The notes: generated by a model from the sequence alone, not told the origin. DNA of 64,000 bases from Alphaproteobacteria bacterium (GCA_021151765.1 JAGKWR010000011.1:6184-70183); one strand, 5' to 3'. Shown: positions 54,531 to 63,911, counted from the stretch's first letter. Program-made: numbers and translations.

Positions 54531-54589
54531 AGCTCACCACCACCCGCAAACGCAAAAAGACTAAAAACTTTTAGCGTGTGTAGCCAGCT
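54531..54589 (-). ncRNA. Second C4-like structured element
   Basis: This copy shares GGCTACACACGC and GTTTGCGGGTGGTGGTG with the element at 54674-54749. Its closing stem is AGCT/AGCT and an inserted hairpin CTAAAAG/TTTTTAG replaces the short loop. It lies past the terminator at 54626-54659, so it would be read from another start or by read-through. Function unknown. Confidence 0.45.
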
Positions 54590-54625
54590 TCGGGCATTAG
54601 AAATATTGCTCGAAGTTTCTGACAT

Positions 54626-54659
54626 AAAAAAACTCCTTCGAAAAATTTTCGAAGGAGTT
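54626..54659 (-). terminator. Perfect palindromic terminator
   Basis: Arms of 14 bases (AACTCCTTCGAAAA and TTTTCGAAGGAGTT) flank a single base. On the minus strand seven T follow. It would end a short transcript containing the C4-like element at 54674-54749. Confidence 0.85.
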
Positions 54660-54673
54660 AAGTATTTTAATAT

Positions 54674-54749
54674 CGGGAGCCACCACCACGCAAACCCGGC
54701 GTGTGTAGCCATATTCCCCGTGAAGGTCTTTTATTCTGGTACACTCCCG
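54674..54749 (-). ncRNA. C4-antisense-RNA-like structured element
   Basis: Read on the minus strand, CGGGAG at the 5' side pairs with CTCCCG at the 3' side (P1). It encloses CACGC-CGGGTTT-GCGTG and a GGTGGTGG segment facing TACCA. GGCTACACACGCCGGGTT and GTGGTGG near the 3' stem resemble my recollection of phage P1/P4 C4 antisense RNA, which regulates phage immunity; I cannot run the covariance model. A terminator follows 15 bases later. Length about 76 bases. Confidence 0.5.
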
Positions 54750-54985
54750 ACACCGCCTAATTTGGTGTTTAAAAAAATTTAATCAAGTGCTTAGACAAAA
54801 AAAATTTAAAATATTTTTCACCATTTTTTTGGGCATATTTTTTTTGCTGCTTCCATGCTAAAACTCAGGGGTTTTTTAAACTATTTGGCAAGATTAAACT
54901 CTGAATAAATAGTCAAAAATCCTTCGTTTTGCTCATTGTAAAAGCAATGAGACTTTCAAAATAACAGCAAAAACCACCACAATTA

Positions 54986-56185
54986 CTAGGAAATTCTCAA
55001 CGAAACAGTTCCAGCAATTGCTTTCAAAGATTCTGACAAACCTACTGGAACTTCTTTGGTTTCAACGTCTAAAACCACGTAACCAATTTCGGTATCAGTT
55101 GAAAGAATCTGAGCCTGAATATTCAAAGCAAATTTGCTGATTTCATGGTTAATCGCTTGCAACATGCCCGGCGTGTTAGCATGAACGTGAGCAATTCTGA
55201 TGCAGCCTTGGCGCGGTTTTTGCAAAGACAAATTCGGGAAGTTCACCGCCATTGCCGTTGAGCCAATCAAATGATTTTGCGCCAATTTATTAGAAACTTC
55301 GACTGCAATATTTTCTTGCGCTTCTTGCGTGCTGCCACCGATGTGCGGTGTTAACAAAACACTGTCGAATTTACGCAATGGTGAAACAAATTCTTCGGCG
55401 TTGCTTGAAGGCTCGCTTGGGAAAACGTCGATCGCAGCGCCGGCAACATGTTTGCTTTCCAACGCTTCTGCCAAAGCATCAACGTCAACTACGTTACCTC
55501 GCGAGTTGTTGATGATGAAAACGCCTTTTTTCATTTTGGCGATCGTGCCTTTGTTGATGATATTGTTGGTTGAAGTGTCTTGCGGAACGTGAAGCGTGAT
55601 AACGTCAGCAGCTTTGAGCAAGTCGTCAAGCGAGTTCACTTGGCGGTTTGAGCCAAATGGCAATTTATTTTCAACATCGTGATAAATAACATTCATGCCC
55701 AGCGCATCAGCGATAATACCGACTTGCGCGCCGATATTGCCGTAGCCGATAATTCCTAAAGTTTTGTTTTTAACTTCATTGCAACCCGCAGCGTTTTTGC
55801 TCCACATACCTTTGTGCATTTCAACGTTGACAATGTGCAAACGACGATAAAGCGAAATGATCTCGCCAATCACCAATTCAGCAACTGAACGAGTGTTGGA
55901 AAAAGGGGCGTTGAAAACAGGAATGCCTAGAATCTTGGCAGCTTGCAAATCAACTTGATCGGTGCCGATACAAAAACAACCAACGCACGACAAATTTTTG
56001 AACTTCGACAATATTTCTTTTGTTAATTTACTGCGTGATCTGATGCCTAAAATATTAGCTTCAAAAACTTCGGCCGGAGCTTCTTCAATACTGGTTTTAA
56101 GTATTTTTACGTCGGTAATACCGAATTTTTGGAAAGTGGCAATTGATGCTTCACTGATATTTTCAAGGAGAATTACTTTTGTCAT
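54986..56185 (-). CDS. serA: D-3-phosphoglycerate dehydrogenase
   Basis: SerA oxidises 3-phosphoglycerate, the first step of serine synthesis. The 399-aa protein has the nucleotide-binding GIIGYGNIGAQVG (about 144-156), FINNSRGNVVDVDAL, VDVFPSEP with catalytic Glu and LTPHIGGST with catalytic His, plus an ACT domain at the C-terminus (about 325-399) where serine usually binds. It is separated from the serC/serB operon by the gene-poor interval. ATG start. Confidence 0.96.
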   Translation of the reverse strand: MTKVILLENISEASIATFQKFGITDVKILKTSIEEAPAEVFEANILGIRSRSKLTKEILSKFKNLSCVGCFCIGTDQVDLQAAKILGIPVFNAPFSNTRSVAELVIGEIISLYRRLHIVNVEMHKGMWSKNAAGCNEVKNKTLGIIGYGNIGAQVGIIADALGMNVIYHDVENKLPFGSNRQVNSLDDLLKAADVITLHVPQDTSTNNIINKGTIAKMKKGVFIINNSRGNVVDVDALAEALESKHVAGAAIDVFPSEPSSNAEEFVSPLRKFDSVLLTPHIGGSTQEAQENIAVEVSNKLAQNHLIGSTAMAVNFPNLSLQKPRQGCIRIAHVHANTPGMLQAINHEISKFALNIQAQILSTDTEIGYVVLDVETKEVPVGLSESLKAIAGTVSLRIS

Positions 56186-56282
56186 TGCGAGAGATTTTTG
56201 GTTGAAAAACAGAAAAAATCTAAAATCTCAAAGGCAATATGTAAATGAAGAAAATTGAAGAAAAATTAGAATGGCAGTAACT

Positions 56283-56317
56283 AAAAAGCCGACTGTTTTT
56301 TAGGCAATCGGCTTTTA
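56283..56317 (-). terminator. Terminator after the LamG-pilin gene
   Basis: AAAAGCCGA / TCGGCTTTT stem with a 15-base loop. On the minus strand the stem is followed by TTTT. It lies about 24 bases past the pilin-like stop codon and is probably active in both directions. Confidence 0.75.
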
Positions 56318-56340
56318 AATTTTGCAAAGATTTCTGCTAA

Positions 56341-57225
56341 CTAGATCGCTAATTTAATATTCCATTTTTGCGCTAAATATTTCTCAATCGATTTTCTTTC
56401 TTCTTCGCTTAAAACTTTGTTGTAAACTATAACTTCTCCTATCTGGCCATGCAAAGTATTTCCTTGAGTAGCTCCAAGTATTAAATATCCGGGATCACAT
56501 CTTAAATCATGTACTGATCCTTTATATTCTCCAGAAAGCCAAGCTCTAAAAGTATATGGAACTGAATTATTTTGTTCTAAAATAAAAACTTCTGCTTCTT
56601 CCTTTCTATTCTCAACTATAACACGAGAACCAGTTCCATATACGTTATATGCACTTCCCACAAAATGATATGTTTGGTTTCCATCAGTATTTCTAGTAAA
56701 GAAAGCACAATACCCATATGGAGCCAACATAGCAATTGTTTCAGTTCCTGAATGATTTTCTGAAGGAATAAAATTTGCTTTTGCCACAACAATCAAAGTA
56801 GCATTTTCATAAGTTAAAGACTCATTTTCACCGGCATCGATATATTTATCATCGCCTGAAAAATAAACTGCTGGTAATCCATTCAAATCTGATTTTTCTT
56901 TGTATTGAGGCTGATGATCAGTGGATTGCGTTAAATAAGTACGATTCACATTTTGGGGATTAATATCATACCAAGTACTTATCAAACCACCATCAACCTT
57001 TTCAGATTCTATAAAACTTTTATCAGAAGTTGATTCAAACCAATAATATAAACCTGAAATCGAAGCGACAGGAGAACTTTCCGTCAATGACTGCGCAGTT
57101 GACAGTCTAAATTTACTAACCAGCTTTGATCCTTGCGACACCCCAGCAATCAGAATTCCTACAATCAGCATAACTATTGAAATTTCGATCAAAGAGAATG
57201 CTGAAACTTTTGCGTATTTTTTCAT
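56341..57225 (-). CDS. Prepilin-like protein with LamG-type domain
   Basis: The 294-aa protein starts with a class III signal SAFSLIEISIVMLIVGILIAG (cleavage before Phe10, Ala at -1, Glu5 of the mature form present). The C-terminal about 200 residues (YYWFESTSDK, GLPAVYFSGDDKYIDAG, LSGEYKGSVHDLRCDPGYLILGATQ, GQIGEVIVYNKVLSEEERKSIEKYLAQKWNI) form a concanavalin/LamG-like domain seen in some surface proteins. So a pilus-like anchor carries a likely ligand-binding domain. No pilus assembly genes are nearby. Adhesion is inferred. Confidence 0.8.
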   Translation of the reverse strand: MKKYAKVSAFSLIEISIVMLIVGILIAGVSQGSKLVSKFRLSTAQSLTESSPVASISGLYYWFESTSDKSFIESEKVDGGLISTWYDINPQNVNRTYLTQSTDHQPQYKEKSDLNGLPAVYFSGDDKYIDAGENESLTYENATLIVVAKANFIPSENHSGTETIAMLAPYGYCAFFTRNTDGNQTYHFVGSAYNVYGTGSRVIVENRKEEAEVFILEQNNSVPYTFRAWLSGEYKGSVHDLRCDPGYLILGATQGNTLHGQIGEVIVYNKVLSEEERKSIEKYLAQKWNIKLAI

Positions 57226-57343
57226 TTTTTAACAAAATTGAATTCTTAGATTACTTTCAGGCTCTCATTATCCGAAAAGTAATATTGGTAATTGTTAAGA
57301 TATTTTTCTTTGAGTTTCCCAAAAAGATTAATCGAAAATTCAC

Positions 57344-58222
57344 ATGATACAAAATCAAGAAATTAAAGGAATTCTACTAGTTGCTGCATCAGCTTTTTCT
57401 TACGGATTTTTATATTATTTTGGCATCAACATAATTCGTGAAGATTACTCACCTTTCGTCACAATGTTTTGGCGTTTTTTGATAGCGGCAATTTTTTTGT
57501 TTTGGCTCCTTTTTCCTCAACTTAAAAAACTTTTAGAACAATTTTCTCTCAAGCAAATTGCTGTACCTTTAATTTTGAGTGCACCTCTTCACGGAACTGC
57601 TGCATCTCTTTATTTCGTAGCCGCAAAATTAATTGGTGGTGGAGTTGCAGAAGTTTTATTGTTTACCCATCCAATCACCGTAATGTTTTTTAATCGCTTT
57701 TTTTACAAAACCGAAATTGCCAAATCCTGTTACTTTGCAATTTTTGGAATTATTCTCGGAACAATATTTTTAGCGGATTTTAACAATTCACGCTTCGATC
57801 TCCGCGGAATTTTGATTGGATTATTGTCCGGAGTTTTATTCGGATTATACATTGTATCGAGTAAAAAGAACCAAGTTAATCCTGTGTTTTCCGCCTTTTT
57901 AATTTGCTGCGGTTCTGTTGTCGTTTGTTTGATTTTTGCGGTTGCAACTCACAGTTTTGCATTTCCAACAAAACTTAACGTATGGTTTAATATCTTAGCG
58001 CTGGCATTGATTTGTACTGCTTTACCGATTTTTCTTTTTCAAAAAGGTTTACGCTTTCTGGCTTCCGAGAAAGCTGCTATTATTTCAATGATTGAGCCTC
58101 TAACCGTGATGCTTGTAAGTTTTATTTTGCTTAATGAAAAAGTAACTTTTTACCAAATTTGCGGCAGTTTAATAATTCTAACTTCAGCCATCTTCGTAGC
58201 GTTTAAGAAATCTTCTTCTTAA
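57344..58222 (+). CDS. EamA/DMT-family transporter
   Basis: The 292-aa protein has about ten membrane helices in two EamA repeats (about 8-140 and 150-285): GILLVAASAFSYGFLYYFG and VLFGLYIVSSKK. The second repeat has the ALPIFLFQKGLRFLASEKAAIISMIEPLTVML signature. The family exports metabolites and amino acids. Substrate not readable. Monocistronic, convergent with the next gene (stops overlap by 4 bases). Confidence 0.9.
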   Translation: MIQNQEIKGILLVAASAFSYGFLYYFGINIIREDYSPFVTMFWRFLIAAIFLFWLLFPQLKKLLEQFSLKQIAVPLILSAPLHGTAASLYFVAAKLIGGGVAEVLLFTHPITVMFFNRFFYKTEIAKSCYFAIFGIILGTIFLADFNNSRFDLRGILIGLLSGVLFGLYIVSSKKNQVNPVFSAFLICCGSVVVCLIFAVATHSFAFPTKLNVWFNILALALICTALPIFLFQKGLRFLASEKAAIISMIEPLTVMLVSFILLNEKVTFYQICGSLIILTSAIFVAFKKSSS

Positions 58223-58620
58223 ACCGAACTCTCTGACTTTGCAGCGATTTTTTTGGGGTCTTTCATCAATAAAGACAGAGAATTAAAAGCTCCGAGTAGA
58301 ATTGACAGAGTTCCCACTACAACAAACGGAAAATTTTGAGTCCAAGGACCAAAATTACCACACAAGACACAACCAGCGCCAACAATTAAAAATATTTTAA
58401 CGAATACTTCCTGTCTGATTGCGAAAGACAGAAAATTGATTACTCCAACTACAATAAAAAATGCGCCGACCCGCAATAAAGCTATTGGTGCGATTGTTTC
58501 ATTGGTAATCGGTCCGACATATTCGATAATTTTGTCTTTAACCATAAAGCAGCCAACTCCAAAAGAAAAAGGCACGATTGCAAAAACTAACAAACAAAGA
58601 ATTAGCTGATATTTTTTCAT
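58219..58620 (-). CDS. Small integral membrane protein, four helices
   Basis: I use the ATG at 58620 (MKKYQLILCLLVF), giving 133 aa; a longer frame from 58737 adds a non-conserved-looking 39 residues. Four membrane segments are evident (about 4-25, 45-66, 75-92, 98-118), with a charged C-terminus. I do not recognise the family. No neighbouring gene suggests a function. Confidence 0.65.
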   Translation of the reverse strand: MKKYQLILCLLVFAIVPFSFGVGCFMVKDKIIEYVGPITNETIAPIALLRVGAFFIVVGVINFLSFAIRQEVFVKIFLIVGAGCVLCGNFGPWTQNFPFVVVGTLSILLGAFNSLSLLMKDPKKIAAKSESSV

Positions 58621-58817
58621 ATTTATTAATTTGATTTCGAGTAAATTTTGGCAAAATTTTTTACAAATAATACACTCAATAAAGACAAAGTTTTTTGTCA
58701 AATAATTGGTGATTCTTAATTTTGTGAAATAGGTCATGCCTCAATTCTTTACAAATTAAAAACCATTAGTTTAGCTAGCTTTCGTCAGTAATTCTCAATT
58801 CTAAAATTCACTTCCTC

Positions 58818-59459
58818 ATGCCAAATTTTTCTAAACTTGTTAGTGGCTTCAAAGTTTTCAAAGCCACAACTTACCAAAACAAGAAAGATGTAATTCATCA
58901 TTTGTTGGAGCAAGGACAAAAACCCACTACAATGGTAATTTCTTGCGTTGATATTCGCGTCAGCCCAACTGAAATTTTTGCAACCAATCCGGGTGATCTT
59001 TTCATTTTGAATAATTTGGGTGGTTTAGTTCCAAAGTATGAAACGACAGGAATTCACGGTATTTTGTCAGCAATTGAGTACGGAGTTACTGTTTTAGAAG
59101 TTGAAAACATCGTCGTGCTTGGCCACGCCAAATGCGACAGTATCAAAATGATGTTGGATGATCAGGGCAACAAAAAGAATAAACAACTTTCTGAATCAAT
59201 GCGTACTTGGCTCGAAGTTGCTAAAGAAGCACGCGAAGCTGTGCAAAAGAACATGGCTGGACGCACGCTGGAAGATCAGCAACAATATTGCGAACACGAA
59301 TCTTTAGTAGTGTCAATGCGCAATTTGTTGACCTACCCTTATATCGTTGAACGCATGAAGAAAAACAAAATCAACGTTTATGGAGTTCACTTCAACATCG
59401 AAAGCGGTGAAATATTAGGATTTAACCCTCACACTCAAGACTTTGAATCTTTATCTTAA
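58818..59459 (+). CDS. Beta-class carbonic anhydrase
   Basis: It interconverts CO2 and bicarbonate. The 213-aa protein has Zn ligands Cys43 (SCVDIRVSP, with Asp45 and Arg47 of the active-site dyad), His103 and Cys106 (GHAKCDS). NNLGGLVP and GIHGILSAIEYGV are conserved. It lies 8 bases before icd, so they are co-transcribed. Confidence 0.96.
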   Translation: MPNFSKLVSGFKVFKATTYQNKKDVIHHLLEQGQKPTTMVISCVDIRVSPTEIFATNPGDLFILNNLGGLVPKYETTGIHGILSAIEYGVTVLEVENIVVLGHAKCDSIKMMLDDQGNKKNKQLSESMRTWLEVAKEAREAVQKNMAGRTLEDQQQYCEHESLVVSMRNLLTYPYIVERMKKNKINVYGVHFNIESGEILGFNPHTQDFESLS

Positions 59460-59467
59460 TTAAAATT

Positions 59468-60700
59468 ATGAAAAAAATCGTCGTAAAAAATCCGGTTGTA
59501 GAAATTGATGGTGACGAGATGACTCGCATCATTTGGCAAATGATTAAAGACAAATTAATCACACCTTACATCGATGCACCAATCCAATATTTTGATTTGT
59601 CGGTACAAAATCGTGACGCAACAAACGATCAAGTTACCATCGATTCAGCCAATGCCATAAAAGCTTGCGGCGTTGGTATCAAATGCGCCACGATCACTCC
59701 TGACGAAGCTCGTAAAAAAGAATTCAATCTCAAAGAAATTTGGAAATCGCCAAACGGCACCATCCGCAACATTTTAGATGGAACAGTTTTCCGCGAGCCA
59801 ATTGTTTGTCAAAATGTGCCAAGAATTGTGTCGAACTGGACTTCGCCAATTATCGTTGGTCGTCACGCTTTTGGCGATCAATATAAAGCGACAGATTTTG
59901 TAGTTCCCGGTAAAGGTAAATTAACTGTCAAATTCGAAGGCGAAAATGGCGAAGTGATCGAACACGAAGTTTTCAAATTCAAAGGCTCTGGCGTTGCTTT
60001 GGCAATGTACAACACTGAAGAATCAATCCGCGGTTTTGCTTATTCTTGTTTCAACCTCGCTTTGCAAAAAGGCTGGCCACTTTATCTTTCAACCAAGAAT
60101 ACAATTTTGAAAAAATACGATGGCCGCTTCAAAGACATTTTTGCAGAAATTTATGAAGCTGAATTCAAAGAAAAATTCGCTGCTGCCAACATCGTTTACG
60201 AACATCGTTTAATCGACGATATGGTCGCTTCCGCTTTGAAATGGAACGGCAAATTTATTTGGGCATGCAAAAATTACGACGGCGACGTGCAATCAGATTC
60301 AGTCGCTCAAGGCTTTGGTTCTTTGGGTTTGATGACTTCAGTTTTAATCACGCCAGACGGCAAAATTATGGAAGCTGAAGCCGCTCACGGAACGGTTACG
60401 CGCCACTTCCGTGAACATCAAAAAGGCAAACCAACTTCAACAAATCCGCTCGCTTCAATTTTTGCTTGGACGCGCGGACTTGAATTCCGCGGCAAACTTG
60501 ATGGCAATCAGGAGCTGATCGACTTTTGTCATCGTCTTGAAAAAGTTTGTATTGAAACTGTTGAGTCCGGCAAAATGACTAAAGATTTAGCAGTTTGCAT
60601 TCACGGACAACATGTTGAACACGGCAAACATTATCTCTACACCGAAGAATTTTTGGATATGATTGCGCAAAACTTAAATAATCCAAGCTTCCTAAATTAG
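59468..60700 (+). CDS. icd: NADP-dependent isocitrate dehydrogenase, eukaryotic-type
   Basis: It oxidises isocitrate to 2-oxoglutarate in the TCA cycle. The 410-aa protein is of the eukaryote-like type common in alphaproteobacteria: VVEIDGDEMTRIIW at the start, SPNGTIRNILDGTVFREP (substrate loop), RHAFGDQYKATDF, DDMVASALK and EAAHGTVTRHF. Length fits the dimeric cytosolic/mitochondrial-type group. A hairpin lies downstream. Confidence 0.97.
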   Translation: MKKIVVKNPVVEIDGDEMTRIIWQMIKDKLITPYIDAPIQYFDLSVQNRDATNDQVTIDSANAIKACGVGIKCATITPDEARKKEFNLKEIWKSPNGTIRNILDGTVFREPIVCQNVPRIVSNWTSPIIVGRHAFGDQYKATDFVVPGKGKLTVKFEGENGEVIEHEVFKFKGSGVALAMYNTEESIRGFAYSCFNLALQKGWPLYLSTKNTILKKYDGRFKDIFAEIYEAEFKEKFAAANIVYEHRLIDDMVASALKWNGKFIWACKNYDGDVQSDSVAQGFGSLGLMTSVLITPDGKIMEAEAAHGTVTRHFREHQKGKPTSTNPLASIFAWTRGLEFRGKLDGNQELIDFCHRLEKVCIETVESGKMTKDLAVCIHGQHVEHGKHYLYTEEFLDMIAQNLNNPSFLN

Positions 60701-60727
60701 TAGCATCAGCGATTTTGGAAGCATCAA

Positions 60728-60759
60728 TTGCACCTATTTCTTAAACGAGATAGGTGCAA
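60728..60759 (+). terminator. Hairpin downstream of icd
   Basis: A 13-bp stem TTGCACCTATTTC / GAGATAGGTGCAA with one G-T pair and a 6-base loop lies 28 bases after the icd stop. There is no T tract, so it is either a weak terminator or an mRNA-stabilising stem. Confidence 0.5.
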
Positions 60760-60862
60760 CCTATACTAGAATATTTATCAATCACGATAGAAAAATACTC
60801 GTATCAGTTGTGCTAAAAATTACACAAAATTAGTCTCTCCATAAAATTTATTTCAAATAATT

Positions 60863-60874
60863 GGAGGAATTATG
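60863..60874 (+). promoter_or_regulatory. Strong Shine-Dalgarno site of the second ankyrin gene
   Basis: GGAGG at 60863-60867 lies 4 bases before the ATG at 60872. Most genes here have weak or no visible site, so this one stands out and supports the start. Confidence 0.7.
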
Positions 60875-62563
60875 AAGCCAAATAACACAGCTAACAACAC
60901 ATCCCTAGATTTCACAGAATTTGCCAGCGCTGTCGAAACAACTTCTACAACATCATTAAAAACAGGTAACAATAATTTTACCCTAATTGATGTAATCGCC
61001 CCAGATTCTTCACGCGAAGAAAATTCATTTGATTTGATTCGGGATTGTTTCTTGTTTGGTGACTTTGCAGAAAGAAATATGGCTGTTGATCAAGATAATA
61101 ACCATGCTCTTATTCTCGCTGTTAAAAATAATAATTTGGAGGAACTTAACCAAATAGTTCATTGCTCCTTAATGTACTCTGATCATTTGACGGATAAGAG
61201 TCTTCTCAAAAATTTCATATCACACGTTAATGATTCTGAAAATACTGCCTTTCATGAAGCTATTTTAGGCAATAATATTGAAGCTTTCCTAGTTTTAATG
61301 TATCTTTTATTGCAGAAACCAGATCTGCAGGAAGATATCATCCAACAACAAAACTTCATGGGTGAAGATTTAATGGCTTTGGCTGCTAAGAACCAAAATC
61401 CTCAATTTCTCGGAACTCTTTTAACAATTTATAAGCTGAGTGTAGAAGATTTGAATCATTACACCAATTACATTCCACGTGAATTTATTAAAAATATTAC
61501 AACAATTCACCAAGAAGTAAGGAACATAAAATTCATTAACTTAGTCAGATCTTATGAAAGAAATTCTGATGAACAGTACTATTTGGAAAATATGTTAAAA
61601 TCAGAAATTGTCGAAGTAGATATAAACTACGTCGATTATTTGGGCCAAACAGCATTGTTAGTTGCCTACCAAAATAACCTTTTAGAAGTTGTAAGATTTT
61701 TGCTTGAAAAAGATGCCAAACTCGTTCCTTTAAAAAATAATCCTAATATCGATGAAAACAGTATTTCTCCCGAAATACGGTTATTAACTGATGAATACGT
61801 CACTAGCCTTAAATCCTTTTTGCTAGAGATGATCCCTTCCCATAATCCTGAAGAAAAGGAACAATTATCCAGATTGAGTGAGTTAGATTTATTTAATGCG
61901 ACAAGAAGAGATTTACATGCTTTCGAATATTTTTTGAGTTCATTAGCATCATATGATCCTGATTCATTTCCTTCATTTGCTCATCTTTTGTTTAAAAAGG
62001 CCTGTGAAGAAAACGATTTATTTACTCTAGACTTCCTTCTGAAAAAAACTCCAATTGCTGATTTTTCTGAGCTTTATGATCAAAGCTACCCAGTTTTTAA
62101 TTACGCCTCTTATCAATTTATAGATATACTGAAAGGCAAAGTAAAAGATGACTTTATTGAGGATTTAAGTGTCAAAGCCGTCAGTACACCAACTTTATTT
62201 ACTTCAAAACTGTTAGCAAAAATCTATTCTCACAGCACAAAAAAAGAGTTCTTAGAAATGGTTAACGAAATGCAAATTCCGATTAAACAACAATATGAAG
62301 GAATTGATGATAGGTTAAAAGACATAGAAAGACAAAGTTTAATTCCAATTACACCAACTTTAGAGATGCAAACTGGCTCTTTAAGATTTCTATCTACGGA
62401 ACTTCTAGTTGAAGAACGTCTTTTAAAAAGACTTGAAGAAAAAAACAATTACACAACAAATCTCTTTTACTTACCTGCAAAAAGACCGACTAATACACCA
62501 AATCCTGTTACTCAGCAAACCTTAATCACAACTGCTAATACTATTCAAAGTTTACCCAAATAA
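60872..62563 (+). CDS. Ankyrin-repeat protein, 563 aa
   Basis: The protein has about four degenerate ankyrin units: NHALILAVKNNNLEELNQI (about 70), ENTAFHEAILGNNIEAFLVL (about 125), GEDLMALAAKNQNPQFLGTL (about 165) and GQTALLVAYQNNLLEVVRFLLEK (about 260). The rest is charged and helical; the C-terminal 25 residues are Thr/Pro-rich. No signal peptide. A candidate effector or scaffold. It has its own strong ribosome site and lies 14 bases before nhaC-like. Confidence 0.85.
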   Translation: MKPNNTANNTSLDFTEFASAVETTSTTSLKTGNNNFTLIDVIAPDSSREENSFDLIRDCFLFGDFAERNMAVDQDNNHALILAVKNNNLEELNQIVHCSLMYSDHLTDKSLLKNFISHVNDSENTAFHEAILGNNIEAFLVLMYLLLQKPDLQEDIIQQQNFMGEDLMALAAKNQNPQFLGTLLTIYKLSVEDLNHYTNYIPREFIKNITTIHQEVRNIKFINLVRSYERNSDEQYYLENMLKSEIVEVDINYVDYLGQTALLVAYQNNLLEVVRFLLEKDAKLVPLKNNPNIDENSISPEIRLLTDEYVTSLKSFLLEMIPSHNPEEKEQLSRLSELDLFNATRRDLHAFEYFLSSLASYDPDSFPSFAHLLFKKACEENDLFTLDFLLKKTPIADFSELYDQSYPVFNYASYQFIDILKGKVKDDFIEDLSVKAVSTPTLFTSKLLAKIYSHSTKKEFLEMVNEMQIPIKQQYEGIDDRLKDIERQSLIPITPTLEMQTGSLRFLSTELLVEERLLKRLEEKNNYTTNLFYLPAKRPTNTPNPVTQQTLITTANTIQSLPK

Positions 62564-62577
62564 ATTTATTTAATTTC

Positions 62578-63789
62578 ATGACTTCGATCCCAATCATTTT
62601 CTACACCATTCCCATAATTTTCATGCTGTTCTTAATCAAGAGCCGCCAAAACATGACTCATCGCATCGACACCATCATTGAAGATTCGCTCAACAGCGGC
62701 ATTACTCAAATGATCATTATTTTTATTTTGGCCGGCGCGTTTGCCAACACTTTGGCCGGCATGGGCTCGATTGATGTTTTGAAGTCGCTGATTTACTACG
62801 CCATTCCAGAAAGTTTCATTTTACCGGGATTATTTTTAGTTTCCGGATTGATCGCCACCGCAATTGGCACTTCGGTTGGAACTGTTGCCACAATGGCACC
62901 AATTTGCTTGGCAATTTCAGGAGACAATCACGCTAACGCCGTTCTTGCTGCATCCGCTGCTGTTGCTGGCGCTTATTTGGGCGACAATTTATCGATGATT
63001 TCCGACACCACAATCGCCGCTGTTAAAACGCAAAATGCCGAAAACGACAAAAAGTTTTTCCTCAACTTAAAATTAATCACGCCGGCAATCATCATCACTT
63101 GCTTGATTTACGTGATGCAAGATTTCCAAATCGTCGCTGTTGAAAATAATTACCAACCAGACTTACGCGATTTTCTGATCATTGCGCCCTACATTTTGGT
63201 AATAGTTTTAGGCTGTTTACGTTACCACGTTTTGTTCGTTTTAATGTTGAGCATTTTCATTTCGTTTTTGATCGGAATTGCCATTAATTTGCCAATACGC
63301 GACCTTGCGGAAGCAATGGTTAAAGGCATGTCCAGCATGTTTGAAATTTCATCTTTTGTGGTGTTGGTTTCAGTAATCAATTCGGCGATCAAATATCACG
63401 GTTGGATGGACAAAATGGAAAACGCGCTGAAACACACTTCGCAAAAATTCGGCCGCGGCGCTTCTTACTTCGTTTTGTTTTTCTTCGTAACTTTGGCCAA
63501 TTTAATCACCGCCAACAACACAGTTTCAATCATCATGTGCGGCGACTTGGCGCGAGGCTTGAGCGAAAAATTAAAACTAAGCCACAACAAAATGGCTACC
63601 TTCATCGACATGTCGTCGTGCTACGTTCATTCTTTGGTGTTCTACGCCCCACAACTAATTCTGGCGAGCAGCATTTGCAAAGTTGAGATTTGGTTACTGA
63701 TTACACATTCTTACTACAGCTTCTTGTGTATCGCCACCGTGCTTGTTTATTTCGTGGGAAGTTTTCAGTTTAGAAGAGCTAATGCTTAG
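62578..63789 (+). CDS. NhaC-type Na+/H+ antiporter family protein
   Basis: The 403-aa protein has about ten membrane helices. ILAGAFANTLAGMGSID, SGLIATAIGTSVGTVATMAPI, GAYLGDNLSMISDTTIAA (with conserved Asp residues) and TANNTVSIIMCGDLA are typical of NhaC-family antiporters. The family exchanges sodium for protons or couples other organic-acid exchanges. It follows the ankyrin gene by 14 bases. Specific ion preference is not readable. Confidence 0.85.
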   Translation: MTSIPIIFYTIPIIFMLFLIKSRQNMTHRIDTIIEDSLNSGITQMIIIFILAGAFANTLAGMGSIDVLKSLIYYAIPESFILPGLFLVSGLIATAIGTSVGTVATMAPICLAISGDNHANAVLAASAAVAGAYLGDNLSMISDTTIAAVKTQNAENDKKFFLNLKLITPAIIITCLIYVMQDFQIVAVENNYQPDLRDFLIIAPYILVIVLGCLRYHVLFVLMLSIFISFLIGIAINLPIRDLAEAMVKGMSSMFEISSFVVLVSVINSAIKYHGWMDKMENALKHTSQKFGRGASYFVLFFFVTLANLITANNTVSIIMCGDLARGLSEKLKLSHNKMATFIDMSSCYVHSLVFYAPQLILASSICKVEIWLLITHSYYSFLCIATVLVYFVGSFQFRRANA

Positions 63790-63911
63790 GAAAAAATTCA
63801 CATTTTTCCCCAAACATTAAACACATTTTCGCGCAAAATTTATCTTCCTTGTAACTCTTTTTTTATTAAAAACTGTCCGAAAAATGTTAGGCACTCCATA
63901 GTCATGCCAAT

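Larger units (their letters stand above)
54113..54985. other. 870-base gene-poor interval between lysR and serA
   Basis: No intact coding gene is visible. It holds a probable frameshifted small gene (54253-54464), two related structured elements (54531-54589 and 54674-54749) and a perfect terminator palindrome. The remainder is AT-rich and must hold the promoter of the lysR operon (minus strand, near 54113-54250). An open frame of 113 aa on the minus strand (54371-54712) overlaps the structured elements and terminator and is rejected as a gene. Confidence 0.8.

Noticed and set aside
54371..54712. 113-aa minus-strand open frame containing MATHAGFAWWW
   Set aside because: It crosses the terminator palindrome and both C4-like elements; the reading frame is probably a by-product of RNA structure.
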